Shown here piece by piece: positions 1-8,549 of a stretch of 64,000 nucleotides of DNA (within the stretch, counting starts at the first letter, position 1; each line of letters begins with the position of its first letter). This DNA comes from Deefgea tanakiae (lineage in GTDB: Bacteria > Pseudomonadota > Gammaproteobacteria > Burkholderiales > Chitinibacteraceae). Below the pieces are notes generated by a model. That model was not told the origin of the DNA, made no database searches, and saw nothing but the letters and a program-made list of their open reading frames with translations. The DNA lies in NCBI RefSeq assembly GCF_019665765.1, contig NZ_CP081150.1, positions 3,286,001-3,350,000 of the forward strand. The letters are read 5' to 3'. The translations under genes were made by a program, and so were the position numbers.

Positions 1-446
1 ACAATCAAAAACTGCAAGCGGCTTTGTCTTTCCCTTATCTGTATCCGCCGACCCAAATCGATGACGATTACTATATCGAAGGTGCCGCGATTGATTGCTT
101 GAATTTTAAAGCCTTGATCGATCATTACGATGGCGATTTGGCCGAAATCGTGATTTTTGACTTACTCGGTGCCGATAAATTATTGCGCCCACCACGTGAT
201 TTGTACGATGCGTGGGTGATGTCCATCATGACGCCCTTAGTGGAAATTGCGCGCGATGATGTGAAATTGTTTGAGGCTTTGCATAATGCCGAAGGGCGAA
301 TCAAGCTGCACAAGGTGCCACTGCTGGAAGCGATTCCCGCTGAGGATCTGCCCGATGTCTTTGATTGGTCACGCAGTAATCTGAGTAAGCTCTATCAATT
401 AGGTTATCAAACAGGCAAGGCCTACGCGCAACAGCATTTATTGTGA
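1..446 (+). CDS. C-terminal part of a patatin-like phospholipase family protein (5' end outside window)
   Basis: The frame is open to the left edge, so only the last ~147 residues are present. A TTG at 24 is unlikely to be a true start because coding continues upstream. The segment contains YYIEGAAIDCLNF, which resembles the second catalytic-dyad region of patatin-like acyl hydrolases (usual motif DG[GA], here EGA), followed by DLLGADKLLRPPRDLYDAW and a C-terminal helical stretch. I assign the family from recalled similarity to bacterial patatin-like proteins; the GxSxG serine motif would lie outside the window and cannot be checked. The stop codon is TGA at 444-446, followed at once by a palindrome. 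Confidence 0.5.
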   Translation, partial: NQKLQAALSFPYLYPPTQIDDDYYIEGAAIDCLNFKALIDHYDGDLAEIVIFDLLGADKLLRPPRDLYDAWVMSIMTPLVEIARDDVKLFEALHNAEGRIKLHKVPLLEAIPAEDLPDVFDWSRSNLSKLYQLGYQTGKAYAQQHLL

Positions 447-447
447 T

Positions 448-492
448 GTATTGGCCTGTAGTCTTTTTATTTAAATGCATATAGGCCGATAC
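448..492. repeat. GTATTG-type palindrome, copy a
   Basis: Starting one base after the stop codon, GTATTGGCCTGTA pairs with TATAGGCCGATAC across a 19-nt AT-rich loop, giving 13 pairs including two G-T wobbles. No T-run follows, so it is not a standard intrinsic terminator. It belongs to a scattered family (see also 1383, 16223, 18014, 34645, 46926). Confidence 0.6.
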
Positions 493-534
493 TTAATAAA
501 AATAACGATTAAGAATGGATTCTGGCTGGAATGC

Positions 535-566
535 AAAAAGCCCAACTTTTCAGCTGGGCTTTTTAC
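535..566. terminator. bidirectional intrinsic terminator
   Basis: AAAAAGCCCA pairs with TGGGCTTTTT around a short loop, giving a T-run on both strands. It lies between the plus-strand patatin-like gene and the minus-strand tRNA-Lys cluster and can serve both. Confidence 0.8.
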
Positions 567-579
567 TTGGTATTGGGTG

Positions 580-652
580 TGGGTCGTGCGGGATTCGAAC
601 CTGCGACAAACGGATTAAAAGTCCGCTGCTCTACCAACTGAGCTAACGACCC
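580..652 (-). tRNA. tRNA-Lys(TTT), copy 2, CCA not encoded
   Basis: On the minus strand the gene reads GGGTCGTTAGCTCAGTTGG and onward, with anticodon loop CTTTTAA (anticodon TTT), T-loop GTTCGAATC and acceptor end CGACCC plus discriminator A. The bases after the discriminator are CAC, so the 3' CCA is not encoded, unlike the two neighbouring tRNA-Lys genes. The mature region appears identical to the copy at 768-840. It is the promoter-distal member of a three-gene cluster. Confidence 0.95.
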
Positions 653-679
653 AACGAGTGGGGTACTACTTATTACTGG

Positions 680-752
680 TGGGCTGTGGCGGGTTCGAAC
701 CGCCGACCTACGGATTAAGAGTCCGCTGCTCTACCAGCTGAGCTAACAGCCC
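680..752 (-). tRNA. tRNA-Lys(CTT)
   Basis: The minus-strand cloverleaf begins GGGCTGTTAGCTCAGCTGG, has anticodon loop CTCTTAA (anticodon CTT) and ends CAGCCC-A with an encoded CCA (677-679). It is the middle gene of the tRNA-Lys cluster and reads AAG codons, complementing the two TTT genes around it. Confidence 0.95.
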
Positions 753-767
753 GTTTTGATTGGGTGG

Positions 768-840
768 TGGGTCGTGCGGGATTCGAACCTGCGACAAACG
801 GATTAAAAGTCCGCTGCTCTACCAACTGAGCTAACGACCC
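768..840 (-). tRNA. tRNA-Lys(TTT), copy 1
   Basis: The same cloverleaf as at 580-652, with anticodon TTT. Here the 3' CCA is encoded (765-767). It is the promoter-proximal gene of the cluster. Confidence 0.95.
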
Positions 841-863
841 AACTGCTTCGTTCAGAGACAGCG

Positions 864-891
864 ATTATAGATGGTTTTAAAATGGCGTCAA
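864..891 (-). promoter_or_regulatory. sigma70-type promoter of the tRNA-Lys cluster
   Basis: On the minus strand there is TTGACG (886-891), a 16-bp spacer and a perfect TATAAT (864-869), placing transcription start close to 857, about 17 bases ahead of the first tRNA. Confidence 0.8.
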
Positions 892-998
892 CCCCTTTTT
901 GCAAAAAACATTGAGTAAGTGACAGTAAAATGACACTGCAATCCCAAACTATCCTCGCGTACAATGCGCTAACAATTTGATTTAAGGGGAAATAGCAC

Positions 999-1379
999 AT
1001 GCGTTTATTACATACAATGTTGCGTGTCGTCGATTTAGATCGTGCAATTGCTTTTTATTGTGATGTGCTTGGGATGCGTTTATTGCGCCGGCATGATTTT
1101 CCAGCGGGTCGTTTTACTCTGGCCTTTGTGGGTTACGGCGATGAGTCTGAGCATAGTGTGATTGAACTTACGCATAATTGGGACACGAAAGCGTATGACT
1201 TAGGCACAGCATTTGGGCATTTAGCGATTGAAACGGATGATATCGTGGCCACTTGTGATGCGGTGCGAGCCAAAGGCGGTAAAGTTGTCCGTGAGCCGGG
1301 CCCGATGCAGCACGGTACGACGGTCATCGCTTTTGTTGAAGACTGTGATGGGTATAAAATTGAATTTATTCAACGCTAG
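999..1379 (+). CDS. gloA: lactoylglutathione lyase (glyoxalase I)
   Basis: A cytosolic enzyme that isomerises the hemithioacetal of methylglyoxal and glutathione to S-lactoylglutathione. The 126 residues match the usual bacterial GloA length. The two VOC-fold modules are visible: MLRVVDLDRAIAFYCDVLGM near the N-terminus and FGHLAIETDD at about 73. The expected metal ligands are present: His5 (MRLLH), a Glu near 56 (SVIELTHNWD), a His near 74 (GHLA) and a Glu near 122 (GYKIEF). The ATG at 999 is preceded by AAGGGGA (984-990). It lies divergent from the tRNA-Lys cluster and stands alone in its transcription unit unless transcription runs on into the antiporter gene. Confidence 0.95.
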   Translation: MRLLHTMLRVVDLDRAIAFYCDVLGMRLLRRHDFPAGRFTLAFVGYGDESEHSVIELTHNWDTKAYDLGTAFGHLAIETDDIVATCDAVRAKGGKVVREPGPMQHGTTVIAFVEDCDGYKIEFIQR

Positions 1380-1382
1380 GGG

Positions 1383-1427
1383 GTATTGGCTTATATGCAT
1401 TTTTGGATAGTGCTTATAGGCTTATAC
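1383..1427. repeat. GTATTG-type palindrome, copy b
   Basis: Four bases after the gloA stop, GTATTGGCTTATA pairs with TATAGGCTTATAC (13 positions, one mismatch, two wobbles) around a loop containing TTTTT. Stem length and outer bases match copy a at 448, with several substitutions that keep pairing. Confidence 0.6.
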
Positions 1428-1458
1428 ATGTGAGATTTGAATTTAACTGAGTATCTTA

Positions 1459-2850
1459 ATGAATAAAAAAATATTAGGCTTGTTGGCGCTGTTGCCGAAC
1501 GTTGCCATGGCGGCCGATTTTGATGGTGCGCAATTGTCCTTGCTGTGGGCTGCGCCATTTGCTGGTTTGCTGTTGTCGATAGCACTGTTTCCCATTTTCT
1601 CGCCTGGATTTTGGCATCACCATTTCGGCAAAATTTCAGCATTTTGGGCCGCGGCATTCTTGCTACCATTTATTGCCTCGTTTGGTCTTGATACAGCGGC
1701 GAGTTTGGTTGTACACGCGATGCTCGCTGAATATATCCCATTTATTTTGATCCTGTTCGCGCTGTACACGGTGTCAGGCGGGATTTTGGTATGGGGTAAT
1801 TTGCATGGCTCTCCAGCATTAAATACCGGAATTTTGGCATTTGGCACGGTGATTGCCTCTTTGATGGGCACGACCGGCGCGGCGATGCTGTTGATTCGTC
1901 CTTTGCTGAAAGCAAACGATAATCGCAAACACAATGTGCATGTGGTGGTGTTTTTTATCTTTTTGGTCGCCAATATTGGCGGCGGCTTGACGCCGCTGGG
2001 TGATCCACCTTTGTTCTTGGGTTTCTTAAAAGGGGTTGATTTCTTGTGGACTGTCGAGCATATGCTGGCTCCGGTTGCATTTGCCGCCAGTATCTTGCTG
2101 GTGATGTTTTATGCCATCGATAGTTATTACTACAAGAAAGAGGGCGTGTTGCCGGTCGATAAAACCCCAGACAGCAAATTGCAGTTCTTTGGTTTGTGGA
2201 ACTTTGCTTTGATCGCGGCCATTGTGGCTTGCGTGGTGATGTCGGGCGTTTGGAAGCCGGGCATTGCTTGGGATGTGATGGGCACGCATGTTGAATTGCA
2301 AAATGTTGTTCGTGATGTGTTGCTAGTGGTGATCGCACTGCTGTCGTTAAAATTCACGCCCAAGCAAGTTCGTGCCGGCAATGATTTTAATTGGGGCCCG
2401 ATTTTAGAAGTGGCTAAATTGTTTGCGGCTATTTTTATCGCTATGGCGCCGGCGATTGCTATTTTGCGCGCAGGTTCGGCCGGGGAAATGGCTGACTTGG
2501 TGCAAATGGTGAGCTACTCAGATGGCGCGCCAATTGATCATATGTATTTCTGGATGACAGGCCTACTGTCGGCCTTCCTCGATAATGCCCCAACGTATTT
2601 GGTCTTTTATAATTTGGCGAGTGGGGATGCAGAAATCTTGATGGGGCCAATGGCTTCAACGCTATTAGCCGTTTCGGTCGGGGCTGTGTTCATGGGCGCA
2701 TTGAGCTATATCGGTAATGCACCTAACTTCATGGTGAAGGCGGTCGCTGAAGATCGTGGTGTGAAAATGCCTAGTTTCTTTGGTTATATGCTGTGGTCTT
2801 GTGTTTGCTTATTGCCGATTTTCTTTGTGATGACGTTTGTCTTCTTTTGA
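1459..2850 (+). CDS. NhaD-type sodium:proton antiporter, ion transporter superfamily
   Basis: An inner-membrane protein of 463 residues with about a dozen hydrophobic segments. The short leader MNKKILGLLALLPNVAMAA is signal-peptide-like. Conserved-looking polar stretches are GGGLTPLGDPPLFLGFLKG (about 172-190) and SAFLDNAPTYLVFYNLASG (about 374-392), typical of NhaD/ArsB-like transporters in which Asp and Asn-Ala-Pro lie in discontinuous helices. The likely role is Na+/H+ exchange for pH and sodium homeostasis; the substrate is inferred from the family. It stands between gloA and a sensor kinase with its own terminator after it. The ribosome-binding site is weak. Confidence 0.8.
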   Translation: MNKKILGLLALLPNVAMAADFDGAQLSLLWAAPFAGLLLSIALFPIFSPGFWHHHFGKISAFWAAAFLLPFIASFGLDTAASLVVHAMLAEYIPFILILFALYTVSGGILVWGNLHGSPALNTGILAFGTVIASLMGTTGAAMLLIRPLLKANDNRKHNVHVVVFFIFLVANIGGGLTPLGDPPLFLGFLKGVDFLWTVEHMLAPVAFAASILLVMFYAIDSYYYKKEGVLPVDKTPDSKLQFFGLWNFALIAAIVACVVMSGVWKPGIAWDVMGTHVELQNVVRDVLLVVIALLSLKFTPKQVRAGNDFNWGPILEVAKLFAAIFIAMAPAIAILRAGSAGEMADLVQMVSYSDGAPIDHMYFWMTGLLSAFLDNAPTYLVFYNLASGDAEILMGPMASTLLAVSVGAVFMGALSYIGNAPNFMVKAVAEDRGVKMPSFFGYMLWSCVCLLPIFFVMTFVFF

Positions 2851-2871
2851 TTTTTGAGTCAATTGATCAAG

Positions 2872-2897
2872 AGGCCAGCTTTGCTGGCCTTTTTTAT
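2872..2897 (+). terminator. intrinsic terminator after the antiporter gene
   Basis: AGGCCAGC, a TTT loop and GCTGGCCT are followed by a T-run. It begins about 20 bases after the stop codon. Confidence 0.9.
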
Positions 2898-2972
2898 TGG
2901 CTACGAGTTTGCGCTGCGAATTAAGTATCAACTTCTATAGTGAATACACTGTGTATGCTTAGGGGCTGAGTG

Positions 2973-5405
2973 ATGCCCGTATTGGTTTTACGATTTGCTT
3001 TTTTGTTACCTGTTTTGATGCTGCTGAGTGGCGTTCTGAGTACCGAGTACATTGCAGAACAAGAGAAAACCCGTGCTTGGGAAACGGAGAAAGAACGCGT
3101 ACTGGGCGATGCGGCTGCTTTACGTTCTCGCATTGAAACCGAGCTGAGTTCGACTTTATATTTGGCTTCGGGTATCGAAGCCTATATTCGTGCCGCATAT
3201 CACCCAGACAAATCGGCCGAGCTTAATCGCATGCTGGCCAATATCTATTTCCGTGGTCGCAATATTCGTAATATTGGTATCGCTCCTGATAATCGAATTC
3301 GTTACATCTATCCTTTTAAAGGAAATGAACAGGCCATTGGACTTTACTATCCAGATATTCCAACGCAGTGGCCTGCGGTTGAGCGCGTGATTTTATCGAA
3401 AAAACCTTTTTTGGCCGGCCCCGTGAGGTTGGCGCAAGGCGGCGAAGGCCTCATTTATCGGGTGCCGGTGTTTACTGCCGAAGACCAATATTGGGGAATG
3501 TTTAGTACCGTGCTGGATATTGAGCCTTTCTTGCGTTCAGTTGGTTTGCACGAGGGCAATAAAAACGATGTCTTATTACGTGGGAAAGACGCACAAGGTA
3601 TTGAAGGCGGCGTAATTTGGGGGAGTCTACAAAGTATAGATCGGCACGCGCGAGTTGAAATGGCGATTGCGGTACCTGGCGGCTACTGGAGTTTGTGGTT
3701 AAAGATTCCAGAAACGATTGGCTTAGCCAAGAGGATTGATCGAATTCGTTGGGTGGGTTGGGGTTTGACTGCGCTGTTGTCTGGATGCGTAGCACTATTA
3801 TTATATGGTTATCGGCGAGGACGACGCTTGATGGTGGATTTGGCGATTGCCAAAGAGGCCGCTGAGGCGGCTTCGCGTTCCAAAAGTGCATTTTTAGCCA
3901 ATATGAGCCATGAGGTTCGCACGCCGATGAATGGCGTGATTGGAATGAGCCAATTGCTGCTCGATAGCCCTTTGAATTCACAGCAGCAAGAATACGCAAC
4001 GATTATTCGCCATAGCGCAGATGCCTTGTTGACCGTTTTGAATGATATTTTGGATTATTCCAAAATTGAGGCGGGCAAGTTATCGATTGAGCGGCTCGAG
4101 TTTGATTTTCGTGAGTTGCTCGAAGAGGTGACGGATCTTTTAGCGTTACGAGCGCAAGAAAAAGGCTTGGAGTTGATGTGTGATATCGACCCTCGCTTGC
4201 CTGTGAAAGTCATGGGCGACTCGACTCGATTGCGGCAAGTGTTGACTAATTTAATTGGGAACTCGATTAAATTTACCGCGCGGGGCGATGTTGCACTGTT
4301 TGCGCGGCTGCTCAGCCAGCATGAAAACCAAGCCACCATTGAATTGAGTGTGCGCGACAGTGGGATCGGCATGGCTGCCGATCAGCTTGAATCGCTCTTT
4401 GAAGCATTCAATCAAGCCGATAGCTCAATTTCTCGACGCTTTGGCGGGACGGGGCTGGGCTTGTCGATCTCACGTCGCCTTGTGCAAATGATGGGTGGCG
4501 AGTTGCACGCAGCGAGTCAGCTGGGCGAGGGCGCTTGGTTTACCTTCACGATTCAGGTTGGTTTTTCGGCGGCTTTATATCCTCCGTTGCAGTTGCCTGA
4601 ATCCCTGCTCGGTATCGAAGTGTTGGTGGTTGATGATGGCGCATATAGCCGCGCTCAACTGGCGGTGCTACTGGGGCATTTGGGGGCAAAGGCCAATTTG
4701 ACTGCCAATGTTGCCGAGGCACAAATGGCTTTGCAGCGCTCAGAGCGAAGTGCGCAAGCCATACGGCTGATCTTGCTTAAACGAGATTTGCCCTTGGTGG
4801 GCGACGGCGACTTTGTTCAGCAAATGAATGCGGTCACGATTCAACTGCCACCGATTGTTGTGATGACCACGCATCAGTACCCCGTGTCATCGTCCTCGCA
4901 ATATAGCGCCAGTTTGATGAAGCCGATTAAGTTAGGGCGCTTGCAAGAGTGTATTTGCCGGGTCTTATTAAGCCCTGCGAATCGAATTGTGAGTCTGCCG
5001 CAAGCCATTTTGCCACAGCCTGCGGCGCTCCTTAGAGTCCTCTTGGTTGAAGACAATCCAGTGAATCGCAAGGTGGCACGAGCCATGTTAGGGCGTTTAG
5101 GTTGTGAAGTCGAAAGCGCTGAAAATGGGCTTGAGGCTCTGCATATGCTGGAGAATGCCGACTACGAATTGGTCTTGATGGATATTAATATGCCCGAGAT
5201 GGATGGCTTGTCGGCAACACGGGCGATTCGTAGCCCGCAGAGTAGAGTTAGGCAGCGTGATATTCCGATTGTCGCGATGACGGCGAACGCCATGTCGGGG
5301 GACGAAGACATGTGCCGCCTTGCGGGAATGAGTGACTATTTAAGTAAACCCGTCAATTTTGAGCGACTTAGCTTGATTGTTTCTAAGTTCATCAAATCAA
5401 TGTAA
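2973..5405 (+). CDS. CHASE-domain hybrid sensor histidine kinase with two receiver domains
   Basis: A membrane-bound hybrid kinase of ~810 residues. The N-terminal helix is followed by a periplasmic CHASE-like domain (about 60-230, including QWPAVERV and [20 protein letters not shown]), a second membrane helix (about 255-275), then HisKA with [13 protein letters not shown] (phospho-acceptor His about 313). The ATPase domain shows [18 protein letters not shown] and [11 protein letters not shown] first receiver (about 550-665) has the acidic LVVDD pocket, but Lys replaces the phospho-acceptor Asp (LLKRDLP), so it is probably a pseudo-receiver. The last receiver (about 690-805) is intact, with [13 protein letters not shown] (Asp about 737). 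There is no Hpt domain, so a separate phosphotransfer partner is needed. ATG 2973 fits AGGGG (2961-2965) better than GTG 2970. The ligand is unknown. Confidence 0.88.
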   Translation: MPVLVLRFAFLLPVLMLLSGVLSTEYIAEQEKTRAWETEKERVLGDAAALRSRIETELSSTLYLASGIEAYIRAAYHPDKSAELNRMLANIYFRGRNIRNIGIAPDNRIRYIYPFKGNEQAIGLYYPDIPTQWPAVERVILSKKPFLAGPVRLAQGGEGLIYRVPVFTAEDQYWGMFSTVLDIEPFLRSVGLHEGNKNDVLLRGKDAQGIEGGVIWGSLQSIDRHARVEMAIAVPGGYWSLWLKIPETIGLAKRIDRIRWVGWGLTALLSGCVALLLYGYRRGRRLMVDLAIAKEAAEAASRSKSAFLANMSHEVRTPMNGVIGMSQLLLDSPLNSQQQEYATIIRHSADALLTVLNDILDYSKIEAGKLSIERLEFDFRELLEEVTDLLALRAQEKGLELMCDIDPRLPVKVMGDSTRLRQVLTNLIGNSIKFTARGDVALFARLLSQHENQATIELSVRDSGIGMAADQLESLFEAFNQADSSISRRFGGTGLGLSISRRLVQMMGGELHAASQLGEGAWFTFTIQVGFSAALYPPLQLPESLLGIEVLVVDDGAYSRAQLAVLLGHLGAKANLTANVAEAQMALQRSERSAQAIRLILLKRDLPLVGDGDFVQQMNAVTIQLPPIVVMTTHQYPVSSSSQYSASLMKPIKLGRLQECICRVLLSPANRIVSLPQAILPQPAALLRVLLVEDNPVNRKVARAMLGRLGCEVESAENGLEALHMLENADYELVLMDINMPEMDGLSATRAIRSPQSRVRQRDIPIVAMTANAMSGDEDMCRLAGMSDYLSKPVNFERLSLIVSKFIKSM

Positions 5406-5567
5406 TTTTTGCCAGTGGTCATAACGTATTTGTCATTAGCAAAATTTACTTCTTCTGTTAGTATTTAGATCGACTTCGCCGATGGTGGTCTGAGTTTGTG
5501 TCGGAACGGGCTTTTTTTGCTTTGCGTCAAATAGAAATAGCCGAAATCTATATGTCCTGCCGCAACT

Positions 5568-5608
5568 TTGATTTGTATCAGTAGCCAGTCCGGCTGTCTC
5601 CGTATACT
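5568..5608 (+). promoter_or_regulatory. candidate FNR/ANR-activated promoter of the phosphoketolase gene
   Basis: TTGAT-TTGT-ATCAG (5568-5581) matches the FNR box TTGAT-N4-ATCAA at 9 of 10 fixed positions. A TATACT -10 hexamer (5603-5608) follows, so a start near 5615-5616 would put the box centre at about -41.5, the class II activator position. No good -35 hexamer is present, as expected for an activator-dependent promoter. The rest of the 279-bp gap between the kinase gene and this promoter shows nothing I can name. This is inference from spacing and consensus only. Confidence 0.45.
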
Positions 5609-5684
5609 GCATCACATAAGGTGATTCACTGATAAGGCAAATCACCGAGCAATTACACTATCACAACCCAGAAGAGGTTTAACC

Positions 5685-8087
5685 GTGGCTCAACTATCAA
5701 AAGAACAAATTGGTAAAATGCATCGTTACTTTCAGGCAGCGAATTACCTGTCTGTAGGTCAGATTTATTTGCTCGACAACCCAATGTTGAAACAACCGCT
5801 GAAACGTGAGCACATTAAGCCACGTTTGTTGGGTCACTGGGGCACGACTCCGGGTTTGAACTTCATCTTCGTTCACGCCAATCGCGTTATTGTTGAGCGC
5901 GATGTATCAATGATTTACATCACTGGCCCTGGCCATGGTGGTCCTGGCTTTGTTGCCAACACTTGGATTGAAGGTTCATACGAAGAATTCTTCCCTGCGA
6001 TTGATCGCACTGAAGCAGGTATGCAACGCTTGTTCAAGCAATTCAGCTTCCCACGCGGCATACCTTCACACGTAGCGCCTGAAACTCCAGGTTCTATGCA
6101 CGAAGGTGGTGAATTGGGTTACAGCGTTTCACATGCCTACGGCGCAGCGTTGGACAATCCAGACCAAGTGGTAATCGCAGTGGTGGGTGACGGTGAAGCA
6201 GAAACTGGCCCATGCGCAGCATCTTGGCACTCGACTAAATACATTCACCCGATCAATGACGGTTTTGTATTGCCAATCTTGCATTTGAACGGCTACAAAA
6301 TTGCAAATCCAACACTTCTAGCCCGTATGGACAAAGAAGAAGTGACTGCATTGTTCACAGGTTACGGTTACGAGCCAATCTTCGTTGAATTGAAACAAGA
6401 AACATTTAACGACAAGTTAGAATCTTTTGACCAAATTCACCAAGACATGGCTGCGGCAATGGACTTGTGTATGGATAAATTTGCTGCGATTCGTGCTAAA
6501 GCTGAAGCCGAAGTGGCAGCAGGTCAACCGATCGTTCGCCCACGTTGGCCAATGATTGTAATGCGCACGCCAAAAGGCTGGACTGGCCCGAAAGAAATTA
6601 AAGGCAAAAAAGTAGAAGACTACTGGCGCAGCCACCAAGTTCCGTTCTCTGATATCGATGCAGAAAACGTGATCAACTTGGAAAACTGGATGCGTTCGTA
6701 CCAAGTTGAAACTTTGTTCAACGATGATGGTTCTGTGAAACAAGATATCGTTGATTTGGCACCAAAAGGTATCAAACGCTTCGGTTCTAACCCAATCGTG
6801 CACGGTCAAGTTTCGAAAGACCTGAAAATGCCTGACTTCCGTAACTACGAAGTGAAGTTTGCAAAACCAGGTACTGAAAATGCAGAAATGACTCGCGTTA
6901 TGGGTAATTTCCTAGCCGACGTGATGAAAGAAAACGAAGCTGAGAAAAACTTCCGCATTTTTGGCCCTGATGAAACCGCATCAAACCGTTGGAATGCAAC
7001 GATTGAGTATTCAGGTAAAACTTGGTTGGCGAATCACTTTGAAGTGGATGGCATCAACAAGAACGACAATCTGCAACAAGATGGTCGTGTAATGGAAATC
7101 TTGTCTGAGCACACTTGCCAAGGTTGGCTCGAGGCATACAACTTGACCGGTCGTCACGGCTTCTTTAGCTGCTACGAAGCGTTTATCCACGTGATTGATT
7201 CAATGTTTAACCAACACGCAAAATGGTTGAAAACAACGAAACACATCAACTGGCGTAAACCAATTCCGTCATTGAACTACTTATTGACTTCACACGTTTG
7301 GCGTCAAGACCACAACGGCTTCTCTCATCAAGATCCAGGTTTCTTGGATCACGTGATCAACAAGAAAGCTGAAGTGATTCGTGTGTACTTGCCAGCAGAT
7401 GCGAATACTTTGTTGTCGGTAACTGACCATGTATTGCGCTCACGCCACTATGTGAACGTGATCGTTGCGGGTAAACAACCTTGCTTGCAATACTTGACTA
7501 TGGACCAAGCGATTAAACACGCTACCACTGGTTTGGGTATCTGGGACTGGGCATCGAACGACCAAGGCGGCGAGCCAGATGTAGTTATGGCGTGTGCGGG
7601 TGAAATCCCAACAATGGAAGCATTGGCGGCAACTGATTTGTTGCGTCAACACTTCCCTGACTTGAAAATCCGCTTCGTTAACGTTTGCGATTTGATGACC
7701 TTGCAACCACAAGAAGAGCATCCACACGGCTTGTCGGACCGCGAATTTGACGCGATCTTCACGACTGACAAACCAGTGATGTTTGCCTTCCACGGCTACC
7801 CATGGTTGATTCACCGTCTGACTTACCGTCGTAACGGCCACAGCAATATCCATGCTCGTGGTTACATCGAAGAAGGCTCTACTTCGACACCGTTCGACAT
7901 GGTTGTAGTGAATCAGTTGGATCGTTTCAACTTGGCCATCGACGTGATTGATCGTGTACCGCAATTGCAAAAAATCGGTGCTCACGTTCGTCAAAAACTG
8001 GTTGGTAAACTCGTTGAGCATGCTGAATACATTGCTAAATACGGCGATGATATGGACGAAGTTAAAAACTGGAAATGGACTTACTAA
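5685..8087 (+). CDS. xfp: phosphoketolase (xylulose-5-phosphate/fructose-6-phosphate)
   Basis: A thiamine-diphosphate enzyme that cleaves xylulose-5-P (and often fructose-6-P) with phosphate to acetyl-phosphate plus a triose or tetrose phosphate. Its 800 residues are full family length. Visible signatures are [11 protein letters not shown] (about 50-60), GPGHGGPG (about 82-89) and the TPP/Mg segment [11 protein letters not shown] (about 166-176). The start is GTG 5685 with AGAAGAGG (5670-5677). Codon choice is strongly biased (GGT, CGT, AAC, GAA), resembling the ATP synthase genes and unlike the preceding kinase, which suggests very high expression. It is monocistronic: a terminator lies 40 bp downstream and a candidate FNR promoter upstream. 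An acetate kinase or phosphotransacetylase partner is not in the window. Confidence 0.95.
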   Translation: MAQLSKEQIGKMHRYFQAANYLSVGQIYLLDNPMLKQPLKREHIKPRLLGHWGTTPGLNFIFVHANRVIVERDVSMIYITGPGHGGPGFVANTWIEGSYEEFFPAIDRTEAGMQRLFKQFSFPRGIPSHVAPETPGSMHEGGELGYSVSHAYGAALDNPDQVVIAVVGDGEAETGPCAASWHSTKYIHPINDGFVLPILHLNGYKIANPTLLARMDKEEVTALFTGYGYEPIFVELKQETFNDKLESFDQIHQDMAAAMDLCMDKFAAIRAKAEAEVAAGQPIVRPRWPMIVMRTPKGWTGPKEIKGKKVEDYWRSHQVPFSDIDAENVINLENWMRSYQVETLFNDDGSVKQDIVDLAPKGIKRFGSNPIVHGQVSKDLKMPDFRNYEVKFAKPGTENAEMTRVMGNFLADVMKENEAEKNFRIFGPDETASNRWNATIEYSGKTWLANHFEVDGINKNDNLQQDGRVMEILSEHTCQGWLEAYNLTGRHGFFSCYEAFIHVIDSMFNQHAKWLKTTKHINWRKPIPSLNYLLTSHVWRQDHNGFSHQDPGFLDHVINKKAEVIRVYLPADANTLLSVTDHVLRSRHYVNVIVAGKQPCLQYLTMDQAIKHATTGLGIWDWASNDQGGEPDVVMACAGEIPTMEALAATDLLRQHFPDLKIRFVNVCDLMTLQPQEEHPHGLSDREFDAIFTTDKPVMFAFHGYPWLIHRLTYRRNGHSNIHARGYIEEGSTSTPFDMVVVNQLDRFNLAIDVIDRVPQLQKIGAHVRQKLVGKLVEHAEYIAKYGDDMDEVKNWKWTY

Positions 8088-8126
8088 TTAGCAATCTCAC
8101 CCAGTAATGGGTGTTTGCTAAATGAT

Positions 8127-8157
8127 AAAAGCCCGTGCAAACTGCACGGGCTTTTTC
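8127..8157 (+). terminator. intrinsic terminator of xfp
   Basis: AAAAGCCCGTGCA pairs with TGCACGGGCTTTTT around a tiny loop; a strong stem followed by a T-run. Confidence 0.92.
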
Positions 8158-8170
8158 TTCGTGAGTGCCT

Positions 8171-8440
8171 TAGGCTCTGTTTACGTTTGTTTTCCACTCG
8201 CGTTTGTGCGGATTTTGGCCTGAAACAAGGCACGGAGCGCGAAGTGTAGTCATTCTACACAAGTGCTTCGTAACGCAGCGTAAGGCCAAAAGCCGCCAAA
8301 CCCTGAGGGCTGGGCGCTTTTCGAGGCGACACTGCGTTTACGAGCGCTCACATAGAATGACTATGAATCGCTTCCTACGCCTTGTTTCGCCTTGAAAATC
8401 GCTCCAGCGCGATGCGTAAAACAAACGTCAACAGAGCCTA
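8171..8440 (+). repeat. 270-bp structured repeat, copy 1
   Basis: A non-coding element of exactly 270 bp, also found at 32891 and 60734 in the same orientation. The ends are inverted repeats (GGCTCTGTTTACGTTTG at the left, its near-complement at the right with one mismatch) inside TA dinucleotides. Inside are a left module (8217-8287) with hairpin GTGTAG-TCATT-CTACAC and a right module (8325-8391) with CATAG-AATGA-CTATG; the right module is an inverted, diverged copy of the left. No transposase or convincing reading frame is present. It fills most of the gap between the xfp terminator and the next gene. Confidence 0.9.
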
Positions 8441-8549
8441 GATAAAATGAGCGCCAACTAAAGTAAAACCCCCGCAGCAGAGTGGCTCGCTCTCCGATAC
8501 AATGCTGCAAAGCAATAGTATTGCCAGACATTTTGAAAAGAGATTGAAC

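Noticed and set aside
3502-3999. 165-codon frame antisense to the hybrid kinase
   Set aside because: Shadow frame over clear kinase domains, with no initiation signal.
7440-8021. 193-codon frame opposite phosphoketolase
   Set aside because: Antisense shadow created by the strong codon bias of xfp; no start site or recognisable protein.
8204-8395. 63-codon open frame inside repeat copy 1
   Set aside because: It lies within the structured repeat, has no ribosome-binding site, and its sequence is explained by the inverted repeats. The equivalent frame in copy 2 is not maintained.
8171-8440. Interpretation of the 270-bp repeat as an integron attC array or CRISPR
   Set aside because: Copies are far apart, there are no short regularly spaced repeats, and the attC core site pattern is absent.
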